Source of the DNA: an uncultured Bacillota bacterium
Lineage (GTDB): Bacteria; Bacillota_I; Bacilli_A; Culicoidibacterales; ZOR0006
Length of the DNA stretch: 43,613 nt
Assembly: GCA_945956935.1 (NCBI GenBank)
Contig: CAMFJD010000013.1
Coordinates: forward strand, 1 to 43,613
Reading direction: 5' to 3'
In this document: one piece after another, positions 16,771 to 24,298 of the stretch
Layout of the letters: each line of letters starts with the position of its first letter
Numbering within the stretch: position 1 is the first letter of the stretch
The notes under the pieces: model-generated
What the model was told of the DNA's origin: nothing
Seen by the model: the letters and a program-made list of their open reading frames with translations, nothing else
Databases searched by the model: none
Translations under genes and position numbers: made by a program

Positions 16771-16799
16771 ATTGTATTTTAATGGAAGTAAAATAGCAA
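16771..16799 (-). promoter_or_regulatory. Sigma-A promoter of the ABC exporter gene
   Basis: On the minus strand TTGCTA (16794-16799) and TACAAT (16771-16776) are separated by 17 bases. The start codon lies 35 bases beyond. Just upstream of the -35, AGTAC and GTACT (within 16803-16820) form a small inverted repeat that might bind a regulator. Confidence 0.7.
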
Positions 16800-16910
16800 G
16801 AGAAGTACGACAAAAGTACTCACAAAGTAAAAATGAGTATATCACGACTGTTTTTTAATCTTTTTTCGTTGTTTATTATGAAAATAGCATTTTTTTACAA
16901 GTCAACTATA

Positions 16911-16997
16911 TGTTAAAATAGAAAGCGAAGTATAACTTTCATGTAATGATTGCTCAAAAAGGGTTCGTAAGGAATCGATCTTTGAGCGTTTTTTTTG
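16911..16997 (+). promoter_or_regulatory. rlmN promoter and leader with intrinsic terminator (possible attenuator)
   Basis: TGTTAAAAT (16911-16919) is an extended -10. The transcript would start near 16926 and immediately meet an intrinsic terminator: GCTCAAA (16952-16958) pairs with TTTGAGC (16981-16987), followed by eight T (16989-16996). The loop holds a second hairpin, GGTTC/GAATC. A first hairpin, GAAAG/CTTTC (16921-16925, 16936-16940), precedes it. No other promoter is visible between the terminator and rlmN, so expression of rlmN would require readthrough. No leader peptide with a ribosome site is seen. Regulation by attenuation is inferred. Confidence 0.6.
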
Positions 16998-17031
16998 AAA
17001 TTATTGTATGAGAGATTTAAAGGAGAAAAAA

Positions 17032-18087
17032 ATGAAACCAACAATTTATGATTTAACATATGAACAATTAGAGGCTTGGATGCTTGAAAATGGCGAGAAG
17101 AAATTCCGTGCACAACAAATTTGGAACTGGTTATATATCCAACAAGTAAGTGAATTTTCACAAATGAACAATATTTCAAAAGTTTTACTTGAAAAATTGG
17201 CAAATCATTTTATTTTATCGCCGCTTACATTAAAAGTAATGCAAGCATCAAGTGATGGAACACGTAAATATTTATTTACTTTAAATGACGGAACGTTAAT
17301 TGAAACAGTACTAATGCCACACCGTTATGGAAATTCAGTTTGTGTAACAACACAAGTAGGATGTAATATTGGGTGTTCATTTTGTGCGAGTGGGACATTA
17401 AAAAAACAACGCGATTTAACTGCAGGAGAAATCATGGCTCAAGTGATGCTTGTACAACAAGATTTAAACACACTTGAAAGTGATGAACCACAACGCGTGA
17501 GTCATATCGTTATTATGGGAATTGGTGAACCATTCGATAACTACGATAATTTTATGGATTTTATTTGGATTGTGAATCATCCAAAAGGATTGGCAATCGG
17601 AGCACGTCACATTACTGTTTCAACAAGTGGAATTGTACCGAAAATTCGCCAATTTGCACAAGAAGGAATTCAAGTGAATTTGGCAATTTCATTACATGCA
17701 CCAAATGATGAATTACGTTCGTCAATTATGAAGATTAATAACGCGTATCCGATTCCAGAATTAATGGATGCAGTACGTGAATATATTCAAGTGACAAATC
17801 GTCGAATTACGTTCGAATACATCATGATGAAAGGTGTGAATGATCAAATTATTCATGCCCGCCAATTAGTAAAATTAGTTCGTGGAATGAATGCGTATAT
17901 TAACTTAATTCCATTCAATGCCGTAGATGAGCATGGATACCAACGCAGTACCAAAGAAGATGTATCAGCCTTCTTTGATTATTTGAAAAAAGAAAAAATT
18001 CAAGTAATGGTTCGTCGCGAATTTGGTCACGATATCGATGCAGCTTGTGGACAGTTACGTGCAAAAAAATTAACTGAAGAAAACTAA
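17032..18087 (+). CDS. rlmN: 23S rRNA (adenine2503-C2)/tRNA methyltransferase RlmN
   Basis: A radical SAM enzyme that methylates A2503 of 23S rRNA and A37 of some tRNAs. The cluster motif CNIGCSFC gives C111, C115 and C118, and the catalytic C-terminal cysteine is C339 in DAACGQLR. The [11 protein letters not shown] motif is present. The start at 17032 is chosen because TAAAGGAG lies just before it and would fall inside the gene if the ATG at 17008 were used. At 351 residues it is of normal size. It heads the conserved block rlmN-prpC-prkC-rsgA-rpe-thiN. The usual upstream neighbours fmt and rsmB are missing; an ABC exporter is divergent instead. Confidence 0.97.
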   Translation: MKPTIYDLTYEQLEAWMLENGEKKFRAQQIWNWLYIQQVSEFSQMNNISKVLLEKLANHFILSPLTLKVMQASSDGTRKYLFTLNDGTLIETVLMPHRYGNSVCVTTQVGCNIGCSFCASGTLKKQRDLTAGEIMAQVMLVQQDLNTLESDEPQRVSHIVIMGIGEPFDNYDNFMDFIWIVNHPKGLAIGARHITVSTSGIVPKIRQFAQEGIQVNLAISLHAPNDELRSSIMKINNAYPIPELMDAVREYIQVTNRRITFEYIMMKGVNDQIIHARQLVKLVRGMNAYINLIPFNAVDEHGYQRSTKEDVSAFFDYLKKEKIQVMVRREFGHDIDAACGQLRAKKLTEEN

Positions 18088-18107
18088 GAGAAGTGGAGGG
18101 GTGTGAA

Positions 18108-18854
18108 GTGGAAACATTTTATGCAACGAATCTTGGTCGTATTCGTGATAATAACGAGGATCAAGTGAACATTTTCGAAACACAAACATCACTAGTGTTA
18201 GCTGTTGCAGATGGTATGGGGGGACATCATGCTGGAGAAGTTGCGAGCCAAATCGCCATAGAAAGTGTTCAAGCAGCAATGCCATATTTGCCAGTACATT
18301 ATAATAAACAATTAGCCAAAAAATGGTTAGTTGAAATTTTTGAATATGCCAATCAAAAAATATATGATACAGCAAAAGTAGAAGAAGATAAAAAAGGAAT
18401 GGGAACAACGCTCACAATTGCGTTATTTCATAAAGATTTTTTATTGATTGCGAACCTTGGTGATAGCCGAGCATATTTGGTGAATGAAAATGAAATTATG
18501 CAGTTGACTGAAGATCAAACGTTTGTGAATCAATTAGTAAAACTAGGACAACTTTCACCTGAAGATGCTGCAAAGCATCCGCAGCGTAATGTATTGTTGC
18601 AAGCGTTAGGAACAGAGCTGCAAATTGAAGTTGATTTGTATGATATAGATTCTAAAGAAATCCAAGGATTACTCTTATGCTCAGATGGATTAACTGATAT
18701 GGTCACTGATTTTGAAATCTTAGCGATTTTCCAACATTTTAAGAATGCGAAAGCAATTGGTGAAGAACTGATTCAATTTGCGAATGAAAAAGGTGGAAAA
18801 GATAATATTTCGGTGGCACTCGTTCAAACTGGAGGTGAACAACATGCTGAATAA
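18108..18854 (+). CDS. prpC: PP2C-type protein phosphatase PrpC/Stp
   Basis: Removes phosphate from Ser/Thr residues of proteins, reversing the PrkC kinase encoded next. PP2C metal-site motifs are all seen: RIRDNNED, DGMGGHHAGE, NLGDSRAY, CSDGLTD and GGKDNIS. The start is the GTG at 18108, seven bases after GGAGGGG; an earlier GTG at 18093 would include that site. The product has 248 residues. Its last 11 bases overlap the prkC start, so the two are translationally coupled. Mn/Mg-dependent, cytoplasmic. Confidence 0.96.
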   Translation: METFYATNLGRIRDNNEDQVNIFETQTSLVLAVADGMGGHHAGEVASQIAIESVQAAMPYLPVHYNKQLAKKWLVEIFEYANQKIYDTAKVEEDKKGMGTTLTIALFHKDFLLIANLGDSRAYLVNENEIMQLTEDQTFVNQLVKLGQLSPEDAAKHPQRNVLLQALGTELQIEVDLYDIDSKEIQGLLLCSDGLTDMVTDFEILAIFQHFKNAKAIGEELIQFANEKGGKDNISVALVQTGGEQHAE

Positions 18855-20724
18855 AGAAGAATTAATTGGTGGAAGGTACCGCATAAAATCACTGATTGGT
18901 GATGGCGGAATGGCAAATGTCTATCTTGCCTATGATGAAATTTTACAACGTGAAGTAGCGGTGAAAGTACTCCGTTATCAACTGGCGAGCGATGCTGTTT
19001 TTGTCCGCCGTTTTGAGCGAGAAGCACAATCGGTTACAGCATTGAGTCACCCTAACATTGTGAATGTATATGATGTTGGAAGCGAAGGAGACACGCACTA
19101 TATTGTGATGGAATATGTGACAGGAAATACTGTCAAGCAACTGATTCAAGCGCGTGGATATTTAACAGTTATAGAAGCAGTTGAAATTATGCAACAAATT
19201 TTAGCAGCTGTTGAGCAGGCACATGATTTTGGCATTGTACACAGAGATTTAAAGCCACAAAATATTATTGTTCGCCCAGATGGGATTGTTAAAGTCATGG
19301 ACTTTGGAATTGCTTTAACACAAGAGGCAACAAGTTTGACACAAACACATTCAGTCATGGGATCGGTACAATATTTATCGCCGGAACAAGTGCGCGGAGA
19401 AACCGCAACAAATCAATCAGATTTATATGAATTAGGGATTGTCTTGTATGAAATGTTGACCGGTGAGTTACCATTTGATGGTGAAAGTGCTGTGAACATT
19501 GTGTTGAAACACCTTAAAGATGAATTACCAGATATTCAAGTGAAAAATGCTGAAGTACCTAATAGTCTTGTAAATATTATTAATCGAGCAACAGCAAAAG
19601 AAAAAAGTAATCGCTATCCAAATGCTCAAGAAATGCGTCAAGATTTACAGAGTTCATTAAACCCTGAACGTTTGAATGAACCAATAGTTCCAATTGATGT
19701 ATGGGTTGATACGGCCGTGAATGCAATGGCTCAAGAACTTGAAGTAACTCAAGAAGTTCCCGTTCTTGTACGTAAAAAGGTAGATATAACACAAAGTACT
19801 GAAGCAGTTGCTCAAGAAGCTGTACAAAAAATTGCGAACGCACAAGTGCAACCAGAATCAGGAGTAAGTAAAAAGAAAAAGAAAAAACCTTGGTTGCTTC
19901 CAACAATTATTGTTGCAATTATTTTAGCACTTGTGACAGGTGGACTTGTGTATGCAAACTACCAACAAAATCGTAAAATTGAAATACCTAATGTAAGTAA
20001 TTTAACCTTATCACAAGCACAGGAAACACTAACAGAACTTGGCTTACTCGTAAGTCAAAAAGTAAACTATGAGTACAGTGATACAATTGACAAAGGGAAA
20101 GTTATCAGCTCTGATCCAAAGGCGGGTACTTCAGTTGAACGTAATACGAGCGTGACATTGACCGTTTCAGAAGGTATGGAAGTGTATATGCCATATATTG
20201 TTGGAAAAACGAAAGCAGATGCTCTTGCAGCATTAGATAAATTGAAAATTCGCAATCAAACTGTTGAAGAATACAGCGATCAACCTGAAGGTGTAGTATT
20301 AACACAGAGCATTGCGGAAGGCAGTTTTGTTGATACTGTTTCGGATGTAGCATTGTTAACAATCAGCAAAGGTCCAGCACCAATTTATATGGAAGATTTT
20401 ACAGGATTTACAAAAGAAGCAGTTGAGCGATTTGCGAATGAAAATGGTTTAGAGTTGGAAATTGTAGAAGAAGGTTCATCGAGTGCGGTTGGGACAGTGC
20501 TAAAACAGTTTCCAGCGAGTGGATCAAAATTAAATGTCGGTGATAAAATTAGTATTACAATTGCGAAAAAGCAAAGTATTTTTGATAGCTTATTCCCTTC
20601 AACACCGGAATCTGATACAAATACATCAACTGATACGACAACTCCGCCAGAAGATACGACTCCATCAACGGAAACACCGACAACTACACCAGAAGACACA
20701 TCTGGGACACAAACAGGAAACTAA
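18844..20724 (+). CDS. prkC: PASTA-domain Ser/Thr protein kinase PrkC/Stk
   Basis: A membrane sensor kinase for cell-wall growth and division, thought to bind muropeptides or lipid II through PASTA domains. The kinase domain (1-270) has GDGGMANVYLA, the ATP-binding K41, HRDLKPQN with D135, and DFG at 153. After a Lys-rich stretch, a single membrane helix covers about 346-370. Three PASTA repeats follow outside the cell (about 375-575), then a Thr/Pro-rich tail to residue 626. The start is the ATG at 18844 after GGAGGTG. It overlaps prpC and is followed 11 bases later by rsgA. Three PASTA units is within the normal range of the family. Confidence 0.97.
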   Translation: MLNKEELIGGRYRIKSLIGDGGMANVYLAYDEILQREVAVKVLRYQLASDAVFVRRFEREAQSVTALSHPNIVNVYDVGSEGDTHYIVMEYVTGNTVKQLIQARGYLTVIEAVEIMQQILAAVEQAHDFGIVHRDLKPQNIIVRPDGIVKVMDFGIALTQEATSLTQTHSVMGSVQYLSPEQVRGETATNQSDLYELGIVLYEMLTGELPFDGESAVNIVLKHLKDELPDIQVKNAEVPNSLVNIINRATAKEKSNRYPNAQEMRQDLQSSLNPERLNEPIVPIDVWVDTAVNAMAQELEVTQEVPVLVRKKVDITQSTEAVAQEAVQKIANAQVQPESGVSKKKKKKPWLLPTIIVAIILALVTGGLVYANYQQNRKIEIPNVSNLTLSQAQETLTELGLLVSQKVNYEYSDTIDKGKVISSDPKAGTSVERNTSVTLTVSEGMEVYMPYIVGKTKADALAALDKLKIRNQTVEEYSDQPEGVVLTQSIAEGSFVDTVSDVALLTISKGPAPIYMEDFTGFTKEAVERFANENGLELEIVEEGSSSAVGTVLKQFPASGSKLNVGDKISITIAKKQSIFDSLFPSTPESDTNTSTDTTTPPEDTTPSTETPTTTPEDTSGTQTGN

Positions 20725-20735
20725 GAGGATAAGAC

Positions 20736-21623
20736 ATGGCAACAGGATTAATTGTAAAAGCGCTGAGTGGATTCTATTATGTACGTGATGATAAAACACA
20801 TCAAGTGATTGAATGTCGAGCACGCGGTAAATTCCGTAAAGATGATATAAAACCATTAGTAGGTGATCATGTTACATATGAAGCTGAACATTTGAAAGAA
20901 GGGTATATTTTAGCAATCGAGCAACGGCAAAACTCACTTGTTCGACCACCAATTGCAAATATCGATCAAGCTTTTATTGTAATGTCTACAATCATTCCTG
21001 ATTTTAGTACACACCTCGTTGATAAATTTATTTTATTGGCACAGCATCATGGTATTGATCCAGTGATATGCGTAACGAAAATGGATGTATTACTAGGTGA
21101 ATCACGCAGTATTTTAGCGAATACATTGGATGAATATCGAGCAATCGGTTATGATGTGATAGAGTTAGGTACTGATAACCCTCAAGGGTATCAGATCTTA
21201 GCACCATACATTTCACAAAAAGTTAGTGTGCTAGCTGGGCAATCTGGGGCAGGAAAATCGACGCTGTTAAACCAATTAAATGCAGATTTTGAATTGAAAA
21301 CAGGAGAAGTTTCTAAAAGTTTAGGACGTGGTCGGCATACAACAAGACATGTTGAACTGCTAGAAGTGTGTGAAGGTTTTGTTGCGGATACACCTGGATT
21401 TAGTCAGCTAGAGCTCATTGATTTTACAAAACAAGATGTAAGCGAATCATTTGGTATGTTTGAATCATTGAGCCATGATTGTCGTTTTAGGGGATGTTCA
21501 CATATCCACGAACCGAAATGTGCTATTAAAGCAGCGGTTGAAGCCGGTACAATTCCAAAATGGCACTATGAGAATTATGTTACATTTATTGATGAAGTAG
21601 CGCAACAAAAACCAAAGTACTAA
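20736..21623 (+). CDS. rsgA: Ribosome small subunit GTPase RsgA (CpgA)
   Basis: A GTPase that checks late 30S ribosome assembly. The GTPase motifs come in permuted order, as the family requires: TKMD (G4) first, then GQSGAGKST (G1) and DTPGF (G3). An N-terminal OB fold (1-65) and a C-terminal zinc-binding segment with C/H ligands (HDCRFRGCSHIHEPKC) bracket it. Length 295 is normal. It closes the rlmN-prpC-prkC-rsgA transcript: an intrinsic terminator starts right at its stop codon. In Bacillus this protein is also a PrkC substrate; that link is known for the family, not shown here. Confidence 0.97.
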   Translation: MATGLIVKALSGFYYVRDDKTHQVIECRARGKFRKDDIKPLVGDHVTYEAEHLKEGYILAIEQRQNSLVRPPIANIDQAFIVMSTIIPDFSTHLVDKFILLAQHHGIDPVICVTKMDVLLGESRSILANTLDEYRAIGYDVIELGTDNPQGYQILAPYISQKVSVLAGQSGAGKSTLLNQLNADFELKTGEVSKSLGRGRHTTRHVELLEVCEGFVADTPGFSQLELIDFTKQDVSESFGMFESLSHDCRFRGCSHIHEPKCAIKAAVEAGTIPKWHYENYVTFIDEVAQQKPKY

Positions 21624-21651
21624 AAAACGGATCACTTGATCCGTTTTTTTT
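21624..21651 (+). terminator. Intrinsic terminator after rsgA
   Basis: AAAACGGATC and GATCCGTTTT form a 10-bp stem with loop ACTT, ending in a run of T to 21651. It directly follows the rsgA stop codon and separates this transcript from the rpe promoter. Confidence 0.93.
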
Positions 21652-21771
21652 AATACGAACTATGAAATAATGGGGAGCTCATATTAGGTACTGATATTAA
21701 ATTGAAAAATATCTCTTACTCTATTAATAGCTACAAAAAACCTGAAAATATTACGAATATCGGGATTAAAG

Positions 21772-21800
21772 CTGACAATATTAGGAAATACTTGTATAAT
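21772..21800 (+). promoter_or_regulatory. Sigma-A promoter of rpe-thiN
   Basis: CTGACA (21772-21777) and a perfect TATAAT (21795-21800) are 17 bases apart. The start codon of rpe lies 37 bases downstream. The stretch from 21652 to the promoter holds no gene with a ribosome site. Confidence 0.8.
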
Positions 21801-21836
21801 GAAACAAATACATTTGAAGTAAGAAGGAGAATATCT

Positions 21837-22490
21837 ATGAGTCATAAAATTAAAATTGCCCCATCATTATTAGCAGCTGATTTTGGTATGCTTGCCCAAG
21901 AAATCGCAAATGTTGAAGCAGCAGGTGCTGATTTACTCCATGTTGATGTTATGGATGGCAATTATGTGCCAAATATTTCATTTGGACCAGTGGTTATCGA
22001 AGCGATTGCTAAACACGCAACCATTCCTTTGGACATTCACTTGATGATTGAAAATCCTGATCGATATTTAAATGAATTTGCCAAATTTAAACCGAAATAT
22101 CTTGTTGTACATGCAGAAGCAACAAACCATTTACATCGTACTTTACAAGCAATTCATGATTTAGGTATTCAAGCTGGAGTTGCACTGAATCCTGGGACGC
22201 CACTAAGTGCCATTGAAGAAGTTTTACCATATGTTGATTTATTATTGCTTATGAGTGTAAATCCAGGCTTCGGTGGTCAAAGTTTTATTCCTGAAACGTA
22301 CAATAAAATTGAACGTGCTAAACAGATGATTATTTATCAGGGCACGAAAACGAAAATTCAAGTTGATGGTGGGATAAATAAAGAGACAGCAAAACAATGT
22401 ATTGAGCATGGAGCAGATATTTTAGTAGCTGGTTCGAGTGTTTTTGGTGCGGATGATTATACTAACGCAATTGGTATTTTAAAGGAGTAG
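21837..22490 (+). CDS. rpe: Ribulose-phosphate 3-epimerase
   Basis: Interconverts ribulose 5-phosphate and xylulose 5-phosphate in the pentose phosphate pathway. Family motifs are present: LLAADFG, the metal and catalytic site DVMDGNYVPNISFGP, DIHLMI, MSVNPGFGGQSF and the phosphate site VDGGI. The ATG at 21837 follows AAGGAG; longer in-frame reading upstream lies across the promoter and is not used. The product has 217 residues, which is normal. The thiN ribosome site lies inside the last codons, so the two genes are coupled. Confidence 0.97.
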   Translation: MSHKIKIAPSLLAADFGMLAQEIANVEAAGADLLHVDVMDGNYVPNISFGPVVIEAIAKHATIPLDIHLMIENPDRYLNEFAKFKPKYLVVHAEATNHLHRTLQAIHDLGIQAGVALNPGTPLSAIEEVLPYVDLLLLMSVNPGFGGQSFIPETYNKIERAKQMIIYQGTKTKIQVDGGINKETAKQCIEHGADILVAGSSVFGADDYTNAIGILKE

Positions 22491-22492
22491 GA

Positions 22493-23110
22493 ATGAAAGT
22501 TGCATTAGTTGCCTATAGTAATTGGTTTCCCAATTTAAGTACCTATGACTGTGTTGTTGCCGTTGATTCTGGTATTCATCAATTTATCAAAGCAAATGTC
22601 GTTGCAGATTATTGGATTGGGGATTGTGACAGCAGTAATGAACACCTTTTAATAATTGATTATGCAAAACAGATGATTCAACTGCCAACTGAAAAAGACG
22701 AGACGGATACGCATGCGGCAGTGATTTTTGCAATAAAGCAATTACACGCAAATGAAATAACAATTTTCACAACACACAGTGGGCGTTTTGATCATCAATA
22801 TGTACTATTATTGCTATGTGAACTTGGATTACAATATGATATATCAATCCAAGTTATCTCACAAACAAGTAAAATTCAGCTTATGGAGCCTGGAGAATAT
22901 GTAATTCCTAAGAGTACTTATCAGTATATATCTTTGTTTGCATGGCATCAAAAAGTTGAGCAACTCTCTATTACTGGGGTAAAGTATCCACTAGATGATG
23001 TGGTGCTCTTACCTGCTAATCCACTAGGAATTAGTAATGAGATTTGTGAAACATCTGCTAAACTTTCGTTTGGTAGTGGAAAGTTGTTAGTTATTGAGAG
23101 CTCCGATTAA
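22493..23110 (+). CDS. thiN: Thiamine diphosphokinase
   Basis: Transfers pyrophosphate from ATP to thiamine to make the cofactor thiamine diphosphate. Typical motifs are seen: VAVDSGIHQF, WIGDCDSS, the LPTEKDETDTHAA segment and GRFDHQ. The length of 205 residues is typical. The ATG lies two bases after the rpe stop, and its ribosome site AAAGGAG (22481-22487) is within rpe. Here the conserved order breaks: in Bacillus rpmB follows closely, while in this window rpmB is 8.3 kb away. Confidence 0.95.
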   Translation: MKVALVAYSNWFPNLSTYDCVVAVDSGIHQFIKANVVADYWIGDCDSSNEHLLIIDYAKQMIQLPTEKDETDTHAAVIFAIKQLHANEITIFTTHSGRFDHQYVLLLLCELGLQYDISIQVISQTSKIQLMEPGEYVIPKSTYQYISLFAWHQKVEQLSITGVKYPLDDVVLLPANPLGISNEICETSAKLSFGSGKLLVIESSD

Positions 23111-23123
23111 GGTAGTATACAGG

Positions 23124-23166
23124 AAATGATAGGATCTGAGAGATTGGAATAGTACCTATCATTTTT
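23124..23166 (+). terminator. Intrinsic terminator after thiN
   Basis: AAATGATAGG (23124-23133) pairs with CCTATCATTT (23155-23164), followed by more T. The loop is 21 bases long and holds no clear second stem. Confidence 0.85.
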
Positions 23167-23255
23167 TATTTTTATAAAGGGGATAAAATTAGTAGAAGAA
23201 TTTAAAAAAAGAGCGTATAATGATAAAAAATACGATAAAGTGGGAGGACTTTGCT

Positions 23256-23876
23256 ATGGCAAATCTTTTTGGAAAATTAGCAGCAGATACATTAGGACTT
23301 TCAGATATTGGAACAATTATTTCACCACAAGATTTTGATAAAGTAGATGGTGATGATTACATTATGCATGAAGATGGTGAGAAAATATTTTTTGTCATTA
23401 AATCAAAGTCAGATGAGTATGTATTTACAAATTATGGATTACTTCATGTTGATGGGGCGACAGCTGTTAGTAAGAAACGTGTAGTGCGTCGGTATGATTT
23501 TTATACACATGCAGTATCACATGTCACGTTGGAGACAGCTGGAACAGTCGATTTAGACATCGAGATTAAATTCCATTTTGGCGAAGTGTCATTTAGTATT
23601 GATGTTGATAAGAAACAATTGGAACTGCTCAAAGATTTATATAAGACACTATTTGAAATTGGTTTGTTACAACAAAAAAATCAAACAGTTGTAAATGATG
23701 GTTTACTGAGTTTGAAAATGGCGAATGAAGCGTTAGGGCGTAATCATTTAGATGGAGAAGCATTAGATATTATCAAGTCAATAACTGATTATAATTTTAT
23801 GTGGACAAAACAACTACGAGCAACATATCATGTCAAAGACTATACAACTATCTATGAAAAATACTTAAATAACTAA
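23256..23876 (+). CDS. YvbH-like PH-domain protein
   Basis: A 206-residue cytoplasmic protein that resembles Bacillus YvbH. The N-terminal ~115 residues match the bacterial PH-like fold of that family, with the hallmark LGLSDIG, DYIMHEDGEKIFF and LETAGTVDLDIEIKF segments. The C-terminal part is helical. There is no signal or membrane segment. The start at 23256 follows GGGAGGA; an upstream in-frame ATG would include that site. A TATAAT (23216-23221) may be its -10, with a poor -35. It lies at the left edge of the stretch that separates thiN from rpmB. Its biochemical role is unknown for the whole family. Confidence 0.85.
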   Translation: MANLFGKLAADTLGLSDIGTIISPQDFDKVDGDDYIMHEDGEKIFFVIKSKSDEYVFTNYGLLHVDGATAVSKKRVVRRYDFYTHAVSHVTLETAGTVDLDIEIKFHFGEVSFSIDVDKKQLELLKDLYKTLFEIGLLQQKNQTVVNDGLLSLKMANEALGRNHLDGEALDIIKSITDYNFMWTKQLRATYHVKDYTTIYEKYLNN

Positions 23877-23885
23877 AAAAAAACT

Positions 23886-23924
23886 AGAAAACGCTTGCAA
23901 AGGGGGTCGCGTGTATAGTATATT
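23886..23924 (+). promoter_or_regulatory. Promoter with embedded cre site for the tandem pseudoknot RNA
   Basis: The -35 TTGCAA (23895-23900) and a -10 TATATT (23919-23924) are 18 bases apart. The -35 lies inside a cre site: minus-strand TTGCAAGCGTTTTCT (23886-23900) matches WTGNAANCGNWNNCW at all fixed positions. CcpA bound here would exclude RNA polymerase. The promoter begins ten bases after the YvbH-like gene, and transcription would start close to 23930. Confidence 0.75.
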
Positions 23925-23929
23925 ATAGA

Positions 23930-24268
23930 CAAGGCCAGAGCGAGTAAAAGATGTGCTCGCGTAGAGAAGTTGATACATCTCCTGAGGTTAGAGTGGATTC
24001 GAAGTGCGTCCATGTCAAAAAAATGTACTGTTCAAAGGTTATGAGCGGACTAATTGCTATTCGCGTAAACAAATGTAGCAATTGAGTAAGAGCGAAGTGT
24101 AGGAACTTCGTGATTGAAAATAAGTCCTACAGAGTAAAAGCGGAGAAGGGACAATGCTTCGCGTAAATAAAATAACAGTTCCATAGTGAGAGCGGAGATA
24201 GGAAACTTCGTGCAAAAAAAAATAAACGGCCTACTAGAGCATGTTTTGAAAAAAACATGCTCTTTTTA
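23930..24268 (+). ncRNA. Structured RNA of six tandem H-type pseudoknots
   Basis: No ribosome site or reading frame of note lies here. Six units of 47-53 bases follow each other. First stems (S1): GCGAG/CTCGC (23940, 23956), GTGGAT/GTCCAT (23993, 24008), GCGGA/TTCGC (24045, 24060), GCGAAG/CTTCGT (24092, 24106), GCGGAG/CTTCGC (24140, 24157), GCGGAG/CTTCGT (24192, 24206). Each S1 loop pairs with a site further on (S2): AGATGT/ACATCT (23949, 23975), AGTGC/GTACT (24003, 24025), AATTGCTA/TAGCAATT (24052, 24076), GTAGGA/TCCTAC (24099, 24125), GGGAC/GTTCC (24148, 24178), TAGG/CCTA (24199, 24230). The linker before each S2 partner is 11-18 bases and mostly A-rich, as in known pseudoknots. AGGCC (23932) and GGCCT (24228) could close the whole RNA. 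An intrinsic terminator ends it. I do not recognise the family. Confidence 0.85.
24236..24268 (+). terminator. Intrinsic terminator of the pseudoknot RNA
   Basis: AGAGCATGTTTT (24236-24247) and AAAACATGCTCT (24252-24263) form a 12-bp stem with a GAAA tetraloop, followed by TTTTATT. The EEP hydrolase ribosome site starts only about 15 bases beyond, so this terminator may also control that gene. Confidence 0.93.
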
Positions 24269-24298
24269 TTATGTACAGTTAGAAGGAGGAACATAAAA

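Noticed and set aside
16941-16946. Minimal start-stop ATGTAA in the rlmN leader
   Set aside because: No ribosome site precedes it, so a start-stop regulatory element is not supported.
16911-16997. T-box or known riboswitch in the rlmN leader
   Set aside because: The leader is only about 70 bases before the T-run and lacks the T-box TGGNACCGCG-like motif or other known aptamer cores.
23930-24240. CRISPR array, because of the ~50-base period
   Set aside because: Units share only short stem sequences, not a constant repeat; spacer-like parts are explained by pseudoknot pairing, and no cas genes are present.
23930-24268. tmRNA, RNase P RNA or a CsrA-sponge RNA
   Set aside because: Tandem pseudoknots recall tmRNA, but there is no tRNA-like acceptor domain or tag frame. 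RNase P core motifs are absent. GGA in some loops recalls CsrA sponges, but those bases are explained by loop pairing and csrA is not typical here.
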